Of a stretch of DNA of 64,000 nucleotides, positions 25,666 to 37,561 are shown in pieces. The stretch covers positions 474,352,806 through 474,416,805 of the forward strand of contig OZ010795.1 of NCBI GenBank assembly GCA_963932465.1, in the 5' to 3' direction. The position numbers and the translations under genes are program-made. Within the stretch, counting starts at the first letter, position 1; the number at the start of each line of letters is the position of its first letter. Below the pieces are notes generated by a model. The model ran no database searches, was not told the origin of the DNA, and was given only the letters and a program-made list of their open reading frames with translations. This stretch comes from Maratus speciosus (lineage: Eukaryota; Arthropoda; Arachnida; Araneae; Salticidae).

Positions 25666-25878
25666 TAGATGTAAATTTCCAACTGGGCGAAAAATGTCCG
25701 GACCAGGATTCGAACCCGGGACCTCTTGGCTGAAGCCGCCAGTGCTCTGCCATCTGAGCTATCCCGGACGATTCTGGTCGAACTTTTTCACCCAACTAAC
25801 ATTGATGATTACAGCGTCTGGTCTGAAACCTGGTTCAGCTCAACAGCCTGGTTCAGACCAGTTGGAAATTTACATCTA
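25666..25878. mobile_element. Short inverted-repeat element carrying a tRNA-like sequence
   Basis: TAGATGTAAATTTCCAACTG at 25666 recurs inverted at 25858-25878 (CAGTTGGAAATTTACATCTA). A second hairpin lies inside the right end (GGTCTGAAACC against GGTTCAGACC). The tRNA-like sequence fills the middle. It resembles a tRNA-derived element held between terminal repeats. Confidence 0.65.
25697..25768 (-). pseudogene. tRNA-like sequence, probably a tRNA-derived repeat
   Basis: Minus strand: 5' acceptor TCCGGGA, A box TAGCTCAGATGG, D stem GCTC/GAGC, anticodon stem CTGGC/GCCAA, B box GGTTCGAATCC and 3' TCCGGA. The T stem pairs well (CCGGG/CCTGG). The anticodon loop GGCTTCA lacks the invariant T at position 33 and the 3' acceptor strand is a base short. 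I therefore read it as a tRNA pseudogene or SINE head with intact Pol III boxes rather than a working tRNA. Confidence 0.6.
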
Positions 25879-26554
25879 ATATGATTTGTTTACCAATTAG
25901 AATAATTGTGTTAATATTAATCTAGTTCAATATTATTGTCAATATTAACCTGCAAACTGAAAGCGTCTTCGAAACATAGAACTTTATTATAGCGGTATAC
26001 TTTTACTCCAGGTTTCTGAAACACCTAGTATACTAAAACTAGCAAAAGCTGTTCCACATATCTTTGAAAAGAGTTGGCAACTTTGATTACGTTGTTATAC
26101 GATTTGTCAACCCTACCCTGTCAACCCTACCCTGTCAATCTTTTCGTCTACAAAGTCACAAATTGGTAAAAAAGATTTGGTTCATTCATAATTTTAAAAT
26201 GCTGTAAAAGTGTAACACTGCTATCGCATTCAACAATTTTTCGAAAACCAAACTTTAACGACAATTTTAACTTCAGTTGTTCCACATTCAAACCAAAAGA
26301 AGGGTTATAATTTTAGAGAAAGAAGTTGAATAAAAAACCAATATCAAGTTAATATTTATTTTTCTTCCGTCATAGGAATGAATAAATTGCTGAACGATTT
26401 CTGCAATTTTTTTTTCTTGTTGTTGTTTCGGTTGTTTTCTGGTGCGAATTTCTTTTAAGAGGTCTATATGAGTAAAAGAAAATTTAATTTCTAATATCCC
26501 CAAAAAAACCAACCTCTTTTTTTCATCAAGTCGCTCAAAGTCTTTATTGTTAAC

Positions 26555-27290
26555 ACTTTCCAACAAAGTTGAAAAGTGTTTATGAATTAGGTTTGTCTGT
26601 CTCTCTGTCCGTACTCTAACTCGCGTAAATAGAGTGCGATTACCATGAAATTGTTATTGGGGTTTATTATGGTATGTTCGGTATTGAAAATGAAGTGTGT
26701 AGCAAATACGGTATATTTACAGGGACAGTCAAAAGAATTCTTTTACATTACGACCTATGGGGAAAAATAGTTTACGGTGTATTTTAAAGAAGTTACACTA
26801 TTTTAAACATATTGAAAATTATACATATCACTGAGGTGTTCTACAAGCGTTGATTGTAGAATCTGGTGTGCATATAATTTATCGTCCATTTACAGGGATA
26901 CACAAAATTATATTTCTACAGTACTGCCTATGAACAGTAATTGCTAACAGCGCTTTTCAGTAGTTGTACACGTTTTAAAATTTAACCTTTTTATTGCATA
27001 TTACTTGGTGTGTATAAATTTTATAGATCAGGTACAGGGATACACAAAGGATATAGAGTATATTTCCGTTTATTGACGGAAATTGCTGGATGGGTATTTT
27101 AAACTGCGCAATGCGTTTCATTGAACTAACTTTTAACATACGATGTAGTATAAATACTAATCTATAGATCATATACAGGGATGAACAAAAAATTCTGATG
27201 TTTTTCCTACTATTGATATACAGTATTCTGAATGTGTTGGAAAGTGTTTCATAATCTATACTGGACGCATGATTTTTCGTTATTGTTCAT
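26555..27290 (+). repeat. Recurrent intron block, copy 2
   Basis: Starts TTTCCAACAAAGTTGAAAAG, then TCTAACTCGCGTAAATAGAG, ACAGGGACAGTCAAAAGAAT and CTATGGGGAAAAATAG, and ends GTTGGAAAGTGTTTCATAAT with GACGCATGATTTTTCG at about 27233-27285. It is followed by a minisatellite, not an exon. Confidence 0.75.
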
Positions 27291-27562
27291 GACTACATTT
27301 TAACAACATCGTTCATTTGCTGAAATGAGATGTCCTGCTGTTTATGACTACATTTGAACAACATCGTTCATTTGCTGAAATGAGGTGTCCTGTTGTTTAT
27401 GACTATATTTGAACTACATCGTTCATTTGCTGAAATGAGATGTCCTGTTGTTTATGACTACATTTGAACAGCATCGTTCATTTGCTGAAATGAGGTGTCC
27501 TGTTGTTATGACTACTATATTTGAACAACATCGTTCATTTGCTGAAATGAGATGTCCTGTTC
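27289..27562. repeat. 55-bp minisatellite, five units
   Basis: Copies of a unit holding CATCGTTCATTTGCTGAAAT and GAGATGTCCTGTTGTTTATG start near 27307, 27362, 27417, 27472 and 27529: three spacings of exactly 55 bp and a last one of 57. Divergence is low, which points to recent expansion. Confidence 0.9.
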
Positions 27563-27776
27563 AAACGCTTATGATGGTGTATAAAGCAAGAAATTGATCA
27601 TACAAGTAATTTTTCCAGTGCTGCGGTGGAAAGGTGGATATATTCTTGATCGCTAGCCTACTCTTTGTTAAGGTGATCTCTCCCATAAATGTAACTCAAA
27701 TAAAAGGTTGGGTTAAAACTGTCTGAAAAGTTGTTGAAAATGGTAACGTTTTCTTTTGTGAAATGATCAAATTGTT

Positions 27777-28982
27777 TCTCTCTATTCTAAAAAAAGGTAA
27801 CTAACGCTGTCACCGCCGCCGGATTTGAATTTTTTGCGACCGGAGGTCTTTCTTCGTTAATATTAACCAAAATATTGCATACTAAAATATGAAAATCGGT
27901 GGTATTATAGAGAAATGTTTGATAAACACGCTGATATAGACAATTTTCAAATCGAAGAATTATTTTAAGAGATATTTAATGCTAAAGTTGGACAAAGTCG
28001 TTCCATTAAAAAAGTTTTGTAGGAGCAAAAACAGTACATGGGAATTTAATCAATTTTAGATCATTTTATGCGTCAGAATTTCCGGTGTGCAGACTGCATT
28101 TAGTTTTTTAATTTGACTCATTTTTTGAGGTTGTATTTCTATTTTAAATTCAAATTTTCAGCATTTCGAGAGATATTTTTTACATATTTTAGAAATTGGT
28201 ATTAATTTAAACTGTTGTCAACTGTATAAACAGCACAAACAATAATGTTTGCTTCTAATTAAAAATTTATTTTACACATGACTATTATAAACAGAAAATA
28301 TGAAAAGCATGAACTCATTGAAAATTACATCATAAAAACTATATTTACACGTGAATTTTAAAAGAGAAAGAATATTGTAAAATAATAAATTCATTAGCAT
28401 GCTTTAGAAGTCTTAAATAGGAGAAATTACGCCACATTACACTTATTACGTAAAATGAACAAACAATAATATTGCAAAACAGTTTAAATTTAAAAATTGC
28501 GCGAGACATTTATTTGATATTTTAAGATGGTCATAATATTTCATTTCTAACAAAAGTATTTTCACGTGAATATTAGAAAGAAAAGTTTAGTGAAAATTAC
28601 GTCAGATTAAAAACGACACATTTAAAGTCTATTATTTAAAAAAAAACTTTCTTTCCGCTTTGCTAAAAAATACCGGAAGACAAAGACTCTGTTTATTTAA
28701 TTCATTTTATATTAGCTTATTTTGAAAAGTTTAACTGATCTTATTTAATCAAAGACGGAAACGGCCATTGTATCTTTTAACAGCAGCTGATTTGGCCTTA
28801 AAATTCCCCGATCAAAGAGAAGTGAATAGAAAACCGTTTATAAAGAGATCGCCACTGTTTTTTAACTTATAATTCAATCTTCCGAAATCTTTTTAAAGCC
28901 GATCAAATTAGCGTGCTTTTAGAGTCTGCGGTGTCTGAACGGGGGTTGGTGAGCGTAGCTCGTAGGGGTCAGCGCCCCCTAG
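27777..28982 (+). mobile_element. Non-autonomous Helitron (CTAGGGGG-family), complete
   Basis: Starts TCTCTCTATTCTAAAAAAAG and continues GCTGTCACCGCCGCCGG. Ends with a hairpin-forming GAGCGTAGCTC and a decayed GGGGTCAGCGCCCCC before CTAG, followed by T. No Rep/helicase coding sequence is present. Other members with this 3' end are at 42878, 47162, 48309 and 49502. The base before the 5' end is T rather than the expected A. Confidence 0.85.
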
Positions 28983-29073
28983 TACTTATTATTTTAGCAA
29001 AAGTGGATAAAATTATTTTATTGTGCATTTTGTAGCACGTGTACACTCATAAATTTCAGGTTGTGAATACTCT

Positions 29074-30304
29074 TAGACCGGGATGCAGTTGCACAAACCA
29101 TCACCCAGTGTTCTCGTTGGCTTTTGAGAAACATTAGCGATTTGGCGAATAAGAAATAAAAAAAACATTAGCCAAATGAACATAAATGTTAGCAAAAGAG
29201 ATTCGGCTTGAAACACTGAAAACTCTATCTTTAACCCTTTATTGTATCCACCTTTTTTTCAATATGTTCTAAAATAACCTAATTTTTTGTAATTGCTTAT
29301 ACAATAGAAATTCGACTGTCCACTACAGACACTATAAAAAATAAGTACATTCTAAATGTCTCCTAAATGAGTAAATGTTTCAAACATTCTTTTAGCTGTC
29401 TAAATAAAAATAAAAACAGCAATCTTTGTTTTACCCTTTTGAAAATATACACTAAAAATTTCTGAGATTTCGACTCTTTGAAACATTTAACCGGCCAATG
29501 GTGCTTTGCATACATTTAATGAATAGTATGGTAAATGGCTAATTTCAACACCGCATTCCAGCAAAAAAATTATCTATTTGGCGCTTAATGCGAATAATTT
29601 TGTTTGCCTTTCTACTGTCGCGACGCTGGAGCATAGATAATGATTAACTGACAATTGAGGTATATCTATCGCATAATCCTTTCTGTGTCTTGGGCTGTTG
29701 CTAAACTCAATTGGTGTTGAGTCAGTATCGCTATAAATAGAGCAATGTAAATGGTACGGTGGAATTGAACATCTAAAGCGACATCAATCGTTCAGTAACG
29801 TGGCTAAGAATCTCGACTGTATTGGCACACCACACAAACAAACACACAAACTGAGCACTCGCAATTTAGCGAATTTCAGTGTTGGTTTACTTGCCAAAGG
29901 AAGAATTTTGCCGCGATTTGGCGCAATGGTGAGCGGTAGCGATAACCCTGCAATCACCTCATCGAGTTGACGGCTGAAATTTCAGGAGTAGACAGAACTC
30001 CTATTAGCCCATTAAAATGCATCTTGTCTGCCAAGTCATATCTTGGTGGAAATTACCTGCAGACCCGATTTTAGTGGTTGATCGGTAGGTTTATTATTGT
30101 GTTTTCCTGCACTCAAAAGTACAAAAACATGGAGGACTGGGTGAAGGAAAACACAATGGTAAACCTACCGATAAACCACTAAAATCTGCAGGTGGTTTCC
30201 ATCAATATATAACTTAACAGACCGGTTGCATTTTAATATGCTAATAGAGTTCTGCCTAATCCTGGAATTTGAGGGGATGGTTTGTGCAGTCGCCTCCCGG
30301 TCTA
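29074..30304. mobile_element. TIR element with TAGACCGGGA-type ends
   Basis: The left end TAGACCGGGATGCAGTTGCA, then CAAACCATC, is matched inverted by the right end GATGGTTTGTGCAG then TCGCCTCCCGGTCTA. There is no transposase. A second large palindrome fills the right quarter. A TATAAATAG at about 29731 could be an internal promoter, but no transcript start can be shown. Confidence 0.7.
29985..30267. repeat. Palindrome inside the TIR element
   Basis: GACAGAACTCCTATTAGCCC and the following TGGAAATTACCTGCAG and GTTTATTATTGTGTTTTCCT are matched, inverted, by AGGAAAACACAATGGTAAAC, CTGCAGGTGGTTTCCA and CTAATAGAGTTCTGC. The centre is near 30125. Confidence 0.8.
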
Positions 30305-30428
30305 TCTTTTATTTCTGAAGTTTTCTTAAATCCTATTATGACATGTCTCTCTGCCTACCTGGATATTAATTTCCACTAAGCTATGTCCTAACAAAATTTT
30401 CATATTATCATTTTTGCAGTATTCTTCA

Positions 30429-30466
<38 letters not shown>
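30429..30466. repeat. Long T homopolymer
   Basis: An unbroken T run of nearly 40 bases; shorter ones lie near 30627. A (TTTA)n run is at about 30669-30695. Confidence 0.9.
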
Positions 30467-30818
30467 CTCAATTAGAATCTTTTGCTATTTACGATGATTC
30501 TAAAATAAAGGAAGATAGGATAAGACGGGGCAATAACAAATAAAAAAATATATGCTTTTTTAATGAGAAAAGAAATTTGCAAAAGATGCATTATATTTCT
30601 CAACTTTGTTGAAGCTTTAACAGGTTTTTTTTTTTTTTTTTTTTTCAAAATTTTAAAGTCAATTTTTGGTATTTATTTATTTATTTATTTATTTTACCGA
30701 AATTTTTCTTCTCTCGCTAACCATTGCGTGGGTAAGTAGAAACTATTTATTCAACATTCATATAAAATGAATGGGGTTATAGAATACACGTTTAAAAAAT
30801 TCTTAGAACACAAGTTGT

Positions 30819-31976
30819 CACTGGCCTCCAAAAGTTAAGGAACAGGGACTGGATGCTTCCGATTGTAAATGATTTGTTCAATATCTACCAAAATTATTGG
30901 CGAATTGTTCTTGAACTTCTGGGATGTAAAGAACATGTTTGATTTCATATTTCTCGGTGAAGATTTAGTCGGGAGGACAATTAGGGGGCTAGTACTAAAT
31001 TTAATAATAAAATAATATTTGCGATTCCATATGTAACAAAAAATGCAGAAAATGGTTTTGTCACTGTGTTAAATGACTATTTAGGTCCTGTTTAACGTTT
31101 GTGTGCATTTGTGTAAGCATAGCACTCATATTCGTGAAGATTTTATTGTGTCTGTGAAAAATTCAAAAGTTTATTGTTTATAGCATACAGAGTTTTCAAC
31201 CAAATTTAACACAACTTTCCGAAAACCTGACAAACAGCAGTAGCAACGGTATACTGCAATTAAAACATGAATATATTGAATATTTGATGTGATATGAGCA
31301 TTTGTATTAAATAATTTTTAACTGCGCATGCATGGATGATTCCAAAATTTTTATTTCATAATTTGGTAGTGGACTATTTTGGCCAACTTCTATAAAAAGT
31401 CCAGTCAAATATTGTGAAAACTCAGAAAGATACAGAGAGCTGAGTGAAAAGTTGTGGAAAATCTCTTATAACAAAACTATTTTTAGAAAACAACTCACTA
31501 TATCGCCCCTATCTTTCTGAATTTTCACGATATTTGGCTGGACTTTTTATATAAGTTGCCCTAAATAACTGACTACCAAATTATAAAATAAAAATTTTGA
31601 AAACTCTGTATTCTATAAACAAAAAGCTTTCGAATTTTTCACAGATACAATAACATCTTCACGAATATGAGTACTATGCTTGCACAAATGCACGCAAACG
31701 TTTAACAGGACCCAAATAGTCATTTAACACAGTGGCAAACCATTTTCAGAATTTTCTGTTACATAGATGATCGATAATATTATTTTATTATTAAATTTAG
31801 TACTAGCCCCCTAATTATCCTTCCGACTAAATCTTCACCGATAAATATGAAATCAAACATGTTCTTTACATCCCAGAAGTTTAAGAATAATTCGCCAATA
31901 ATTTTGGTAGATATTCGACAAACCATGTACAATCGCAAACATCCAGTCCCTGTTCCTTAACTTTTGGAGGCCAGTG
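30819..31976. mobile_element. Fully palindromic MITE, Tc1/mariner-like ends
   Basis: Begins CACTGGCCTCCAAAAGTTAA and ends with its inverted copy TTAACTTTTGGAGGCCAGTG, followed by TA. The two arms stay complementary for more than 500 bp each (for example AAATCTTCACCGATAAATAT against ATATTTCTCGGTGAAGATTT), with the centre near 31440-31480. The element is a single large hairpin with no coding sequence. Confidence 0.85.
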
Positions 31977-32897
31977 TAATAAAAAAAATAATTTTTCTTT
32001 TTTGAACTACACGAGAATCGATATCACTGTTTTTTACAATTTATATATCTTTACAAATGCATAAAATCTGTTACTTTCATATTCACTGTAATTTAAACAC
32101 ATTTCGACATAGAGTGCTTAAAAAAATTAATTATAGATAAAATAAAGCATAATTACTTATAAAATATCAGCTACATGTACCTACCTGTACGTTTTAGGCA
32201 TTCGTCTTTTTGTATTTGGTATTCATGGTGAATTCATATTACTTTTAGGAATATTCCCAAAATAGAGAGATATCAAAAAGACTCCTTTCTTTTATCTTCT
32301 TGCAATCCCACAGATTTCGAATTTTGGAATTAAGTTTAACCACTGACTGTCAAATTTTACATAAAATTTCAAATATGACTTTAAGTATTTTCTTTGAATA
32401 AAATTACAATGATGTATTAATAATTTTGTTTTATTCTAATATATAGGTCGAGCAAATTTAGAAATACTTATTGTGAAAGAAAATGGTGTCGAGATTCCTT
32501 GTGCAAGACATACGAGAAATATCGGTAATTTAGCATTCTACTCTTGTGCATTTTGCCCATTATTATTAAATTGAAGGCATTCATGCTGTAAATATTATCC
32601 GTAATGCAGATATCTATGAAAATCATATAAGAAAACAATTTCAACTTTAGCAGCAATGGCAGGAAATATGTATTATTGCGCAGGAAATATGTGTCACGAC
32701 TACCACCATATATTGGGGAATCAGCTGCCAAGTCAGCTATTTTTTAATGGTAATCTTAGTTTAATTTATTAACAGAAATTCTGCAATTAAATAAGATGAA
32801 GAATACTAGATAAAATTGGGATACGAGGCCTGGCAACTATGCAGTTAATTCACCAAAACATCTCGTCATGGGTGGCACGTTTTTCCAGTGCAAGTTG
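31977..32897. other. No gene seen
   Basis: AT-rich sequence. A minus frame of 87 codons at 32468-32731 has no recognisable motif and no supporting splice or repeat evidence. Confidence 0.4.
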
Positions 32898-33416
32898 TTA
32901 TAAACCGGGAGCCTGTGACGTCGAAAGCGCCGTGATCGGGGAATGAGCTAGTTATGACTAGGTTTGACAAGCCGAAAATATGTTTAATTAAATTAGTTAT
33001 TAAAAAGCTATAATGATTTACCATTATCGCAGAAAGCCGAAGCTTGGCCAGGGCCCAGACGCGAAATAAAGAAACCATCGGTAAAAATTCAAAGCAAAAT
33101 AAATGTGAAATTTTATCACCGGCTGCTTCCTGAAAATAGGAATGACAGACTTTTCCGGCAGAATAAAGTTTGTCATACCAAGTTTTTCTGAAAGAGCACA
33201 ACATTTTCTATAAAATACAATAAAAGTGATCAATATTCGCGATAACAGTAAAACATTATAGCTTTTTAACAATAATTAATTTAATTTAACGTGTTTTCGG
33301 CTTGTCAAACCTAGTCATATATATTACATTTTGTTTGTATGACTTTTTAGTATCGATTTACATAAAAATTATTCCATTCCGCGATCATGGGGCTTTCGAT
33401 GTCACCGGCTCCCTAC
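32898..33416. mobile_element. TIR element with GGGAGCC-type ends
   Basis: Left GGGAGCCTGTGACGTCGAAA and GACTAGGTTTGACAAGCCGA are matched, inverted, at the right by TCGGCTTGTCAAACCTAGTC and TTTCGATGTCACCGGCTCCC. The arms also share AAAAAGCTATAATG / CATTATAGCTTTTT. Non-coding. Confidence 0.7.
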
Positions 33417-33464
33417 CTATTATGAGCTTAAAATATTATTTTCATTTTTTGTTTGAAAATTATA

Positions 33465-35122
33465 CACCGTGTCCCAAAAGTTTAGATGATCAATATAATT
33501 TGCATTAACATAAAAAGTAATAAGGTGCAATTAAAATTCGTGAGATAGGTAATAAATAAAAGCAGTTTTGCTGATAGACACATATATATTATGATCAAAG
33601 GTTTGAAATTATAAAATATACATTAACCTATATAACAATGTGCTGTCCCAAAAGTATAGACGTAATACAACATTACATGTTTTCTTTTACATTTTTGATA
33701 ACAAAATAAAATATTTTTATTTTGGTCTGCTTCTATAAGTGCAGAATAATTTTTCCCTTTAATTAAAATATCATCTGCTGTATTTTTAGCATAACAATTT
33801 ATTGAAATTTTGTAGAATCAAATGAGTTAAATGTATTGTTTTATTTGTGATTCGGAAAAGACATTTCCTGCGTATTCCGATAAAAAGGTCACGTTCTAAA
33901 GAAATTTCTAAAGATGAAATTATGAAGATTTTACATTTAAAAGCGAAGGACAAAATCCTGTACAAATATCGAGAAAAATAAAGAGATCCTTGAGCAGTAT
34001 TGATAGAGTTTTGAGATCAGGTGGAACATGGAATACTAGAAAGCGAGTCGGAAGACCAAAGAAAACAATCTTACGTGATGATAGAATGTTATTAAAAATG
34101 GCTTCAGTTGATAATATATCTGTGCGTGAAATTGCATCAATTTCCTGAATTTCAAAAAGTACTGTACACAGAAGAATTAAAGCTTCAACAAATATTGTTT
34201 ACAGGAGAATGAAAGCAAAACATTGCTTAAAACAGAGACATAAAGATGCGCGTCTAAAGTGGGCTAGAAAGCATATGTCATATGGTGAAAAATGAATTTC
34301 TGTCATCTTCAGTGATAAAAAGAAATGGAATTTAGATGACCCTGATGGTCATAAATTTTACTGGCATGACCTAAGAAAAGAACCCAAGAACTGTTGCCGC
34401 AGGCAACAAGGCGGAGAATCCGTAATGACCTGGGGAGGGTTTTCTTTCAACGGCCAAACATTTCTAGTATCTATGGACAGAAAAATGAAATCAGAGGATT
34501 ATAAGGATATTTTACGTACCAATTTATTGCCAATTATGGATTTGCTAGCAGAACCGGACTGTGTCTTCCAACGAGATAGGGCATCCATCCATGCCTCCAC
34601 ATCATGGGAAACATGGTTTAGGCAAAAAAATATCTCACTATTAGACTGGCCAGCACTTAGTCCAGAGTTAAATCCCATTGAGAACATATGGGGAATCTTA
34701 TCTCGTAAAATATATGAAAATGGAAAGCAATATACATGTGTAAATGACTTAAAAATTGCAATAGATAAAGCGTGATATGAAATACCTCCTTCTGTAATCC
34801 AATACTTAGTTAATTCTATGGAACAACGTGTATTTGATGTTATAAAGTCTCGTGGGAATACAATTAAATATTAAAAGTAAGTTTTTAGTTACTTTTATAA
34901 ATGTAAAACAAAAAAATTACAGGTATCTGTACTTTTGGGACAGTACATTGTTATATAATTTAATGTGTATTTTATAATTTCAAACCTTTCATCATAATTT
35001 GTATGTGTATATCAGCAAAACTGCTTTTATTTATTACCTGTCTCACGAAATCTAATTGTACCTTATTACTTTTTTATGTTAATGCAAATATTATTGATTG
35101 TCTAAATTTTTGGGACACGGTG
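33465..35122 (+). mobile_element. Tc1-type transposon with long IR/DR ends, decayed
   Basis: Begins CACCGTGTCCCAAAAGTTTA, ends with the inverted copy TTTTTGGGACACGGTG, and has TA on both sides (33463-33464 and 35123-35124). The inverted repeats are about 200 bp, and each holds an outer and an inner copy of TGTCCCAAAAGT (inner ones near 33645 and 34935). This is the IR/DR layout known from Sleeping Beauty-like Tc1 elements. It lies in the first intron in the gene's orientation. Confidence 0.93.
33868..34874 (+). pseudogene. Tc1/Tc3-like DD34E transposase, inactivated
   Basis: The first helix-turn-helix shows as SKDEIMKIL and the linker as GRPKK. The catalytic motifs remain: VIFSDKKKW with the first Asp, CVFQRDRASIH with the second, and LSPELNPIENIW with the Glu, 34 residues after the second Asp. 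The C-terminal end reads to a TAA at 34872. The gene is dead: three in-frame TGA codons (34146, 34293, 34773) and a frameshift near 33945 that separates the N-terminal helices from the rest. It would have cut and pasted the surrounding element at TA sites. The longest open stretch is 34425-34775. Confidence 0.92.
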
Positions 35123-36240
35123 TATAGAAATTTCTTACCTCTAAAACATTACAAAATGAAGAATAATGTATTAGCAAAAGTACATTTTCTCTTGTAAAAC
35201 CTAAAACTCATAGGAACGTTCTTGTAATAATCTAAAAATTTAACAGTTTTCGAATCAAAACAGGCGCACAGTGGGGTATTTGAAGCATAATCCTAGCCCA
35301 AATTATTTTTGATGTATTTTACAGTTAATGTCATTGCTTTTGACTTACTATTAGTAAATATACTTAATTAATGTTATATACACATAAAAGTATGCATTTA
35401 CTTAAAACAATAAATGTAAAATACAAAGTTTACTTAATTTTTTACTGTTTATAAGATGAATGTAATATTTGATAGAGTTGTTTTACTTACAAGTAATGTT
35501 TAATTAAATGTGGTTAATTACCTAAACTTTTAATTATTTATATAAACGAATGTAATTTATATTTAAAAAAGGCAGCTATATGCGGAAGATATTTTCCTTT
35601 AATTTGCCTTCAAAACTAAAAGCAATACCACTATACTTCAAAAATGGTCCGGCAAACCCCGGCACACCTTTAAAAGCTATGTATTTAAATCTATATACCT
35701 AAATTATTGCTTAAAAGGCTTAAAAAGAGCACATTTTTAATTTTTTATTGTTTTATTATATAAAAATGAAACTATTGAGTTCAACAATTCATGAAGCCTC
35801 AAAAAATATACATTTAAACATAATTAAACATAATAACAAAGTTGAAAAGTAATGATATAGCACGTCTTCTCGCCTCCTCTTCAACAGAGTCTAGGAGCTG
35901 CCGGATATGACTCATGTTCCTGAAATAGACGTAGAACAATGCACCAGTGAGACAACTATTATAAAATATGCATTTTACTGTTGTTCAGAAAATTTTAACT
36001 TTTGCATTTTTGGCCAGGTTTTTGCGTCAAACACTTCACTGTGCGGCGCAGGAGATTTAACAATGTTCTATTGATTTCCGTACTAGTTCAACGAACTGAC
36101 AGAAAAAATTACTCTATCTTGATTGCATATATGTTTTTTCTCTCTTTTTTCTGTTTTATAAATGAAAATGTACGTTTATCACGTCATTTTTTCAGCGTTC
36201 TTCCGGACACTTACCAACCATTTCAGAGATCGTAGAATTC
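35123..36240. other. No gene seen
   Basis: AT-rich sequence. A forward frame at 36002-36235 lacks recognisable motifs. No terminal repeats or RNA genes were found. Confidence 0.4.
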
Positions 36241-36439
36241 AAACTCTCTGAAAAGGGCCTCTTAAGTTTTTAATTTCTTCTAACTTTACAAGAAGAAAGT
36301 ATTGGATTCGTGAAAATTTTTGACTTTCGGTTTTCGACGGATTTACACGTTTTAGGGGTCAGAGATTCCGAAAAACATGTTTTTACAAAATGTCTGTCTC
36401 TCTGTCTCTATGTGACACAAATTTTGTGGGCGCTCTATC

Positions 36440-37085
36440 TCAAGAACTAATGCACGAAATTTAATAAAAATTTATATTCAATTAGTTCCTCATATAAATT
36501 GGTGCTGATTAGTTTTTGGTGTAAATCGCTCAACAGGTGGCGCAGCTATGCAGCATTTTTCACGATTTCCGCAATAGCTCAATCTCCAGAACTAATGCGC
36601 GGATTTTCATCAAACTTCAGATTCCGTTAGTCCTTGACATGAATTGACGTTATATACATTTTGGTGTAAATCGCTCAACAGGTGACGCTGCTATGCAGCA
36701 TTTTTCGCGATTTCTGCAATAGCTCAATGTCCAGAACTAATGCGCGGATTTTAATCAAACTTCAGATTCAGTTAGTCCTTGACATGAATTGACGTTTTAT
36801 ACATTTTGGTGTAAATTGCTCAAGAGGTGGCGCTGCTATACTGCACTTTTTGCGATTTTCGCAATAGTTCTATCTCAAGAACTAATGCTTGGATTTTCAA
36901 CAAATTTCAGATTCAGATATACCTTGATATGTATTAATATTATTTATGTTTTGGTACAAATCGCTCAACAGGTAGCACTGCTATGCTGCATTTTTCAGAA
37001 TTTCCACTATAGCTCTATCTTAAGAACTAATGCCCGAATTTTCATCAAACTTCAGATTCAGGTGTACCTTGATGTCAATTAGTGC
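36440..37085. repeat. 145-bp tandem repeat, about four and a half units
   Basis: The motif AGAACTAATG recurs at 36443, 36588, 36733, 36878 and 37023, exactly 145 bp apart. Units also share GTAAATCGCTCAACAGGTGG and GCTATGCAGCATTTTTC. Frames that read through it (36789-37082) are repeat artefacts. It is bracketed by related AAGAAGAAAGT-type sequences near 36290 and 37105, which may be the ends of one element. Confidence 0.92.
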
Positions 37086-37300
37086 TGTTTATGTGATTTA
37101 TATAGAAGAAAGTTTTGTGATGGCCACAACATACTAGTTTAAAAATAAGAAGTATAAATTAGCATTGACAGAGCTACAAATAAATCTTTAATAATGAAAG
37201 AGCTGGACAAAAATAAAAAATCACAAATTTACTAAATGATGTATACAAAATGTTGTAAAGTTAAAAACTAAACAAACATTAAAATAAAATTATAACAACC

Positions 37301-37335
37301 GACGCTTCGGTCATCATCTATGACCATCTTCAGGA
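37301..37335 (-). ncRNA. Hammerhead-ribozyme-like core, unit 1 (one core change)
   Basis: Minus strand: CTGAAGA, then a stem GGTCAT/ATGACC with a short loop, then GAAG where a working core needs GAAA, then CGTC. Outside the core, AACAAC upstream can pair with GTTGTT downstream (stem I). Stem III would be very short, as in the hammerheads described in Penelope-like elements. The strand I and II features are seen; the identity as a ribozyme remnant is inferred. Confidence 0.5.
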
Positions 37336-37477
37336 AAGAGTTGTTGCATTGCTTTTAAAGTTTTAAAGAACAAAGTCTTATAACGTGAAAGAAAATCACA
37401 AATATGACTAAGTGCTGTATGCAAAATGTTGTAAAGTTAAAAACTAAACAAACATTAAAATAAAATTATAACAATCG

Positions 37478-37511
37478 ACGTTTCGGTCATCATCTATGAC
37501 CATATTCAGGA
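37478..37511 (-). ncRNA. Hammerhead-ribozyme-like core, unit 2 (one core change)
   Basis: Minus strand: CTGAATA instead of CTGAAGA, the same GGTCAT/ATGACC stem, then an intact GAAAC and GTC. Stem I is weaker in this unit. As each unit is broken at a different core base, the shared ancestor probably had an intact core. Confidence 0.45.
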
Positions 37512-37561
37512 AAGGTTTCTTGCATTGCTTTTAAAGTTTTAAAGAACAAAGCCTTATAATG

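Noticed and set aside
25697..25768. Functional tRNA gene on the minus strand
   Set aside because: The anticodon loop lacks T33 and the acceptor strand is short; it sits in an inverted-repeat element, so a tRNA-derived repeat is likelier.
27289..27562. 55-bp repeats as a possible CRISPR array
   Set aside because: Units are head-to-tail without spacers: a plain minisatellite.
29725..29800. TATAAATAG followed by TCAGT as a possible promoter
   Set aside because: The spacing to the TCAGT is about twice that of a TATA-initiator pair, and no coding sequence follows. It is noted in the element only.
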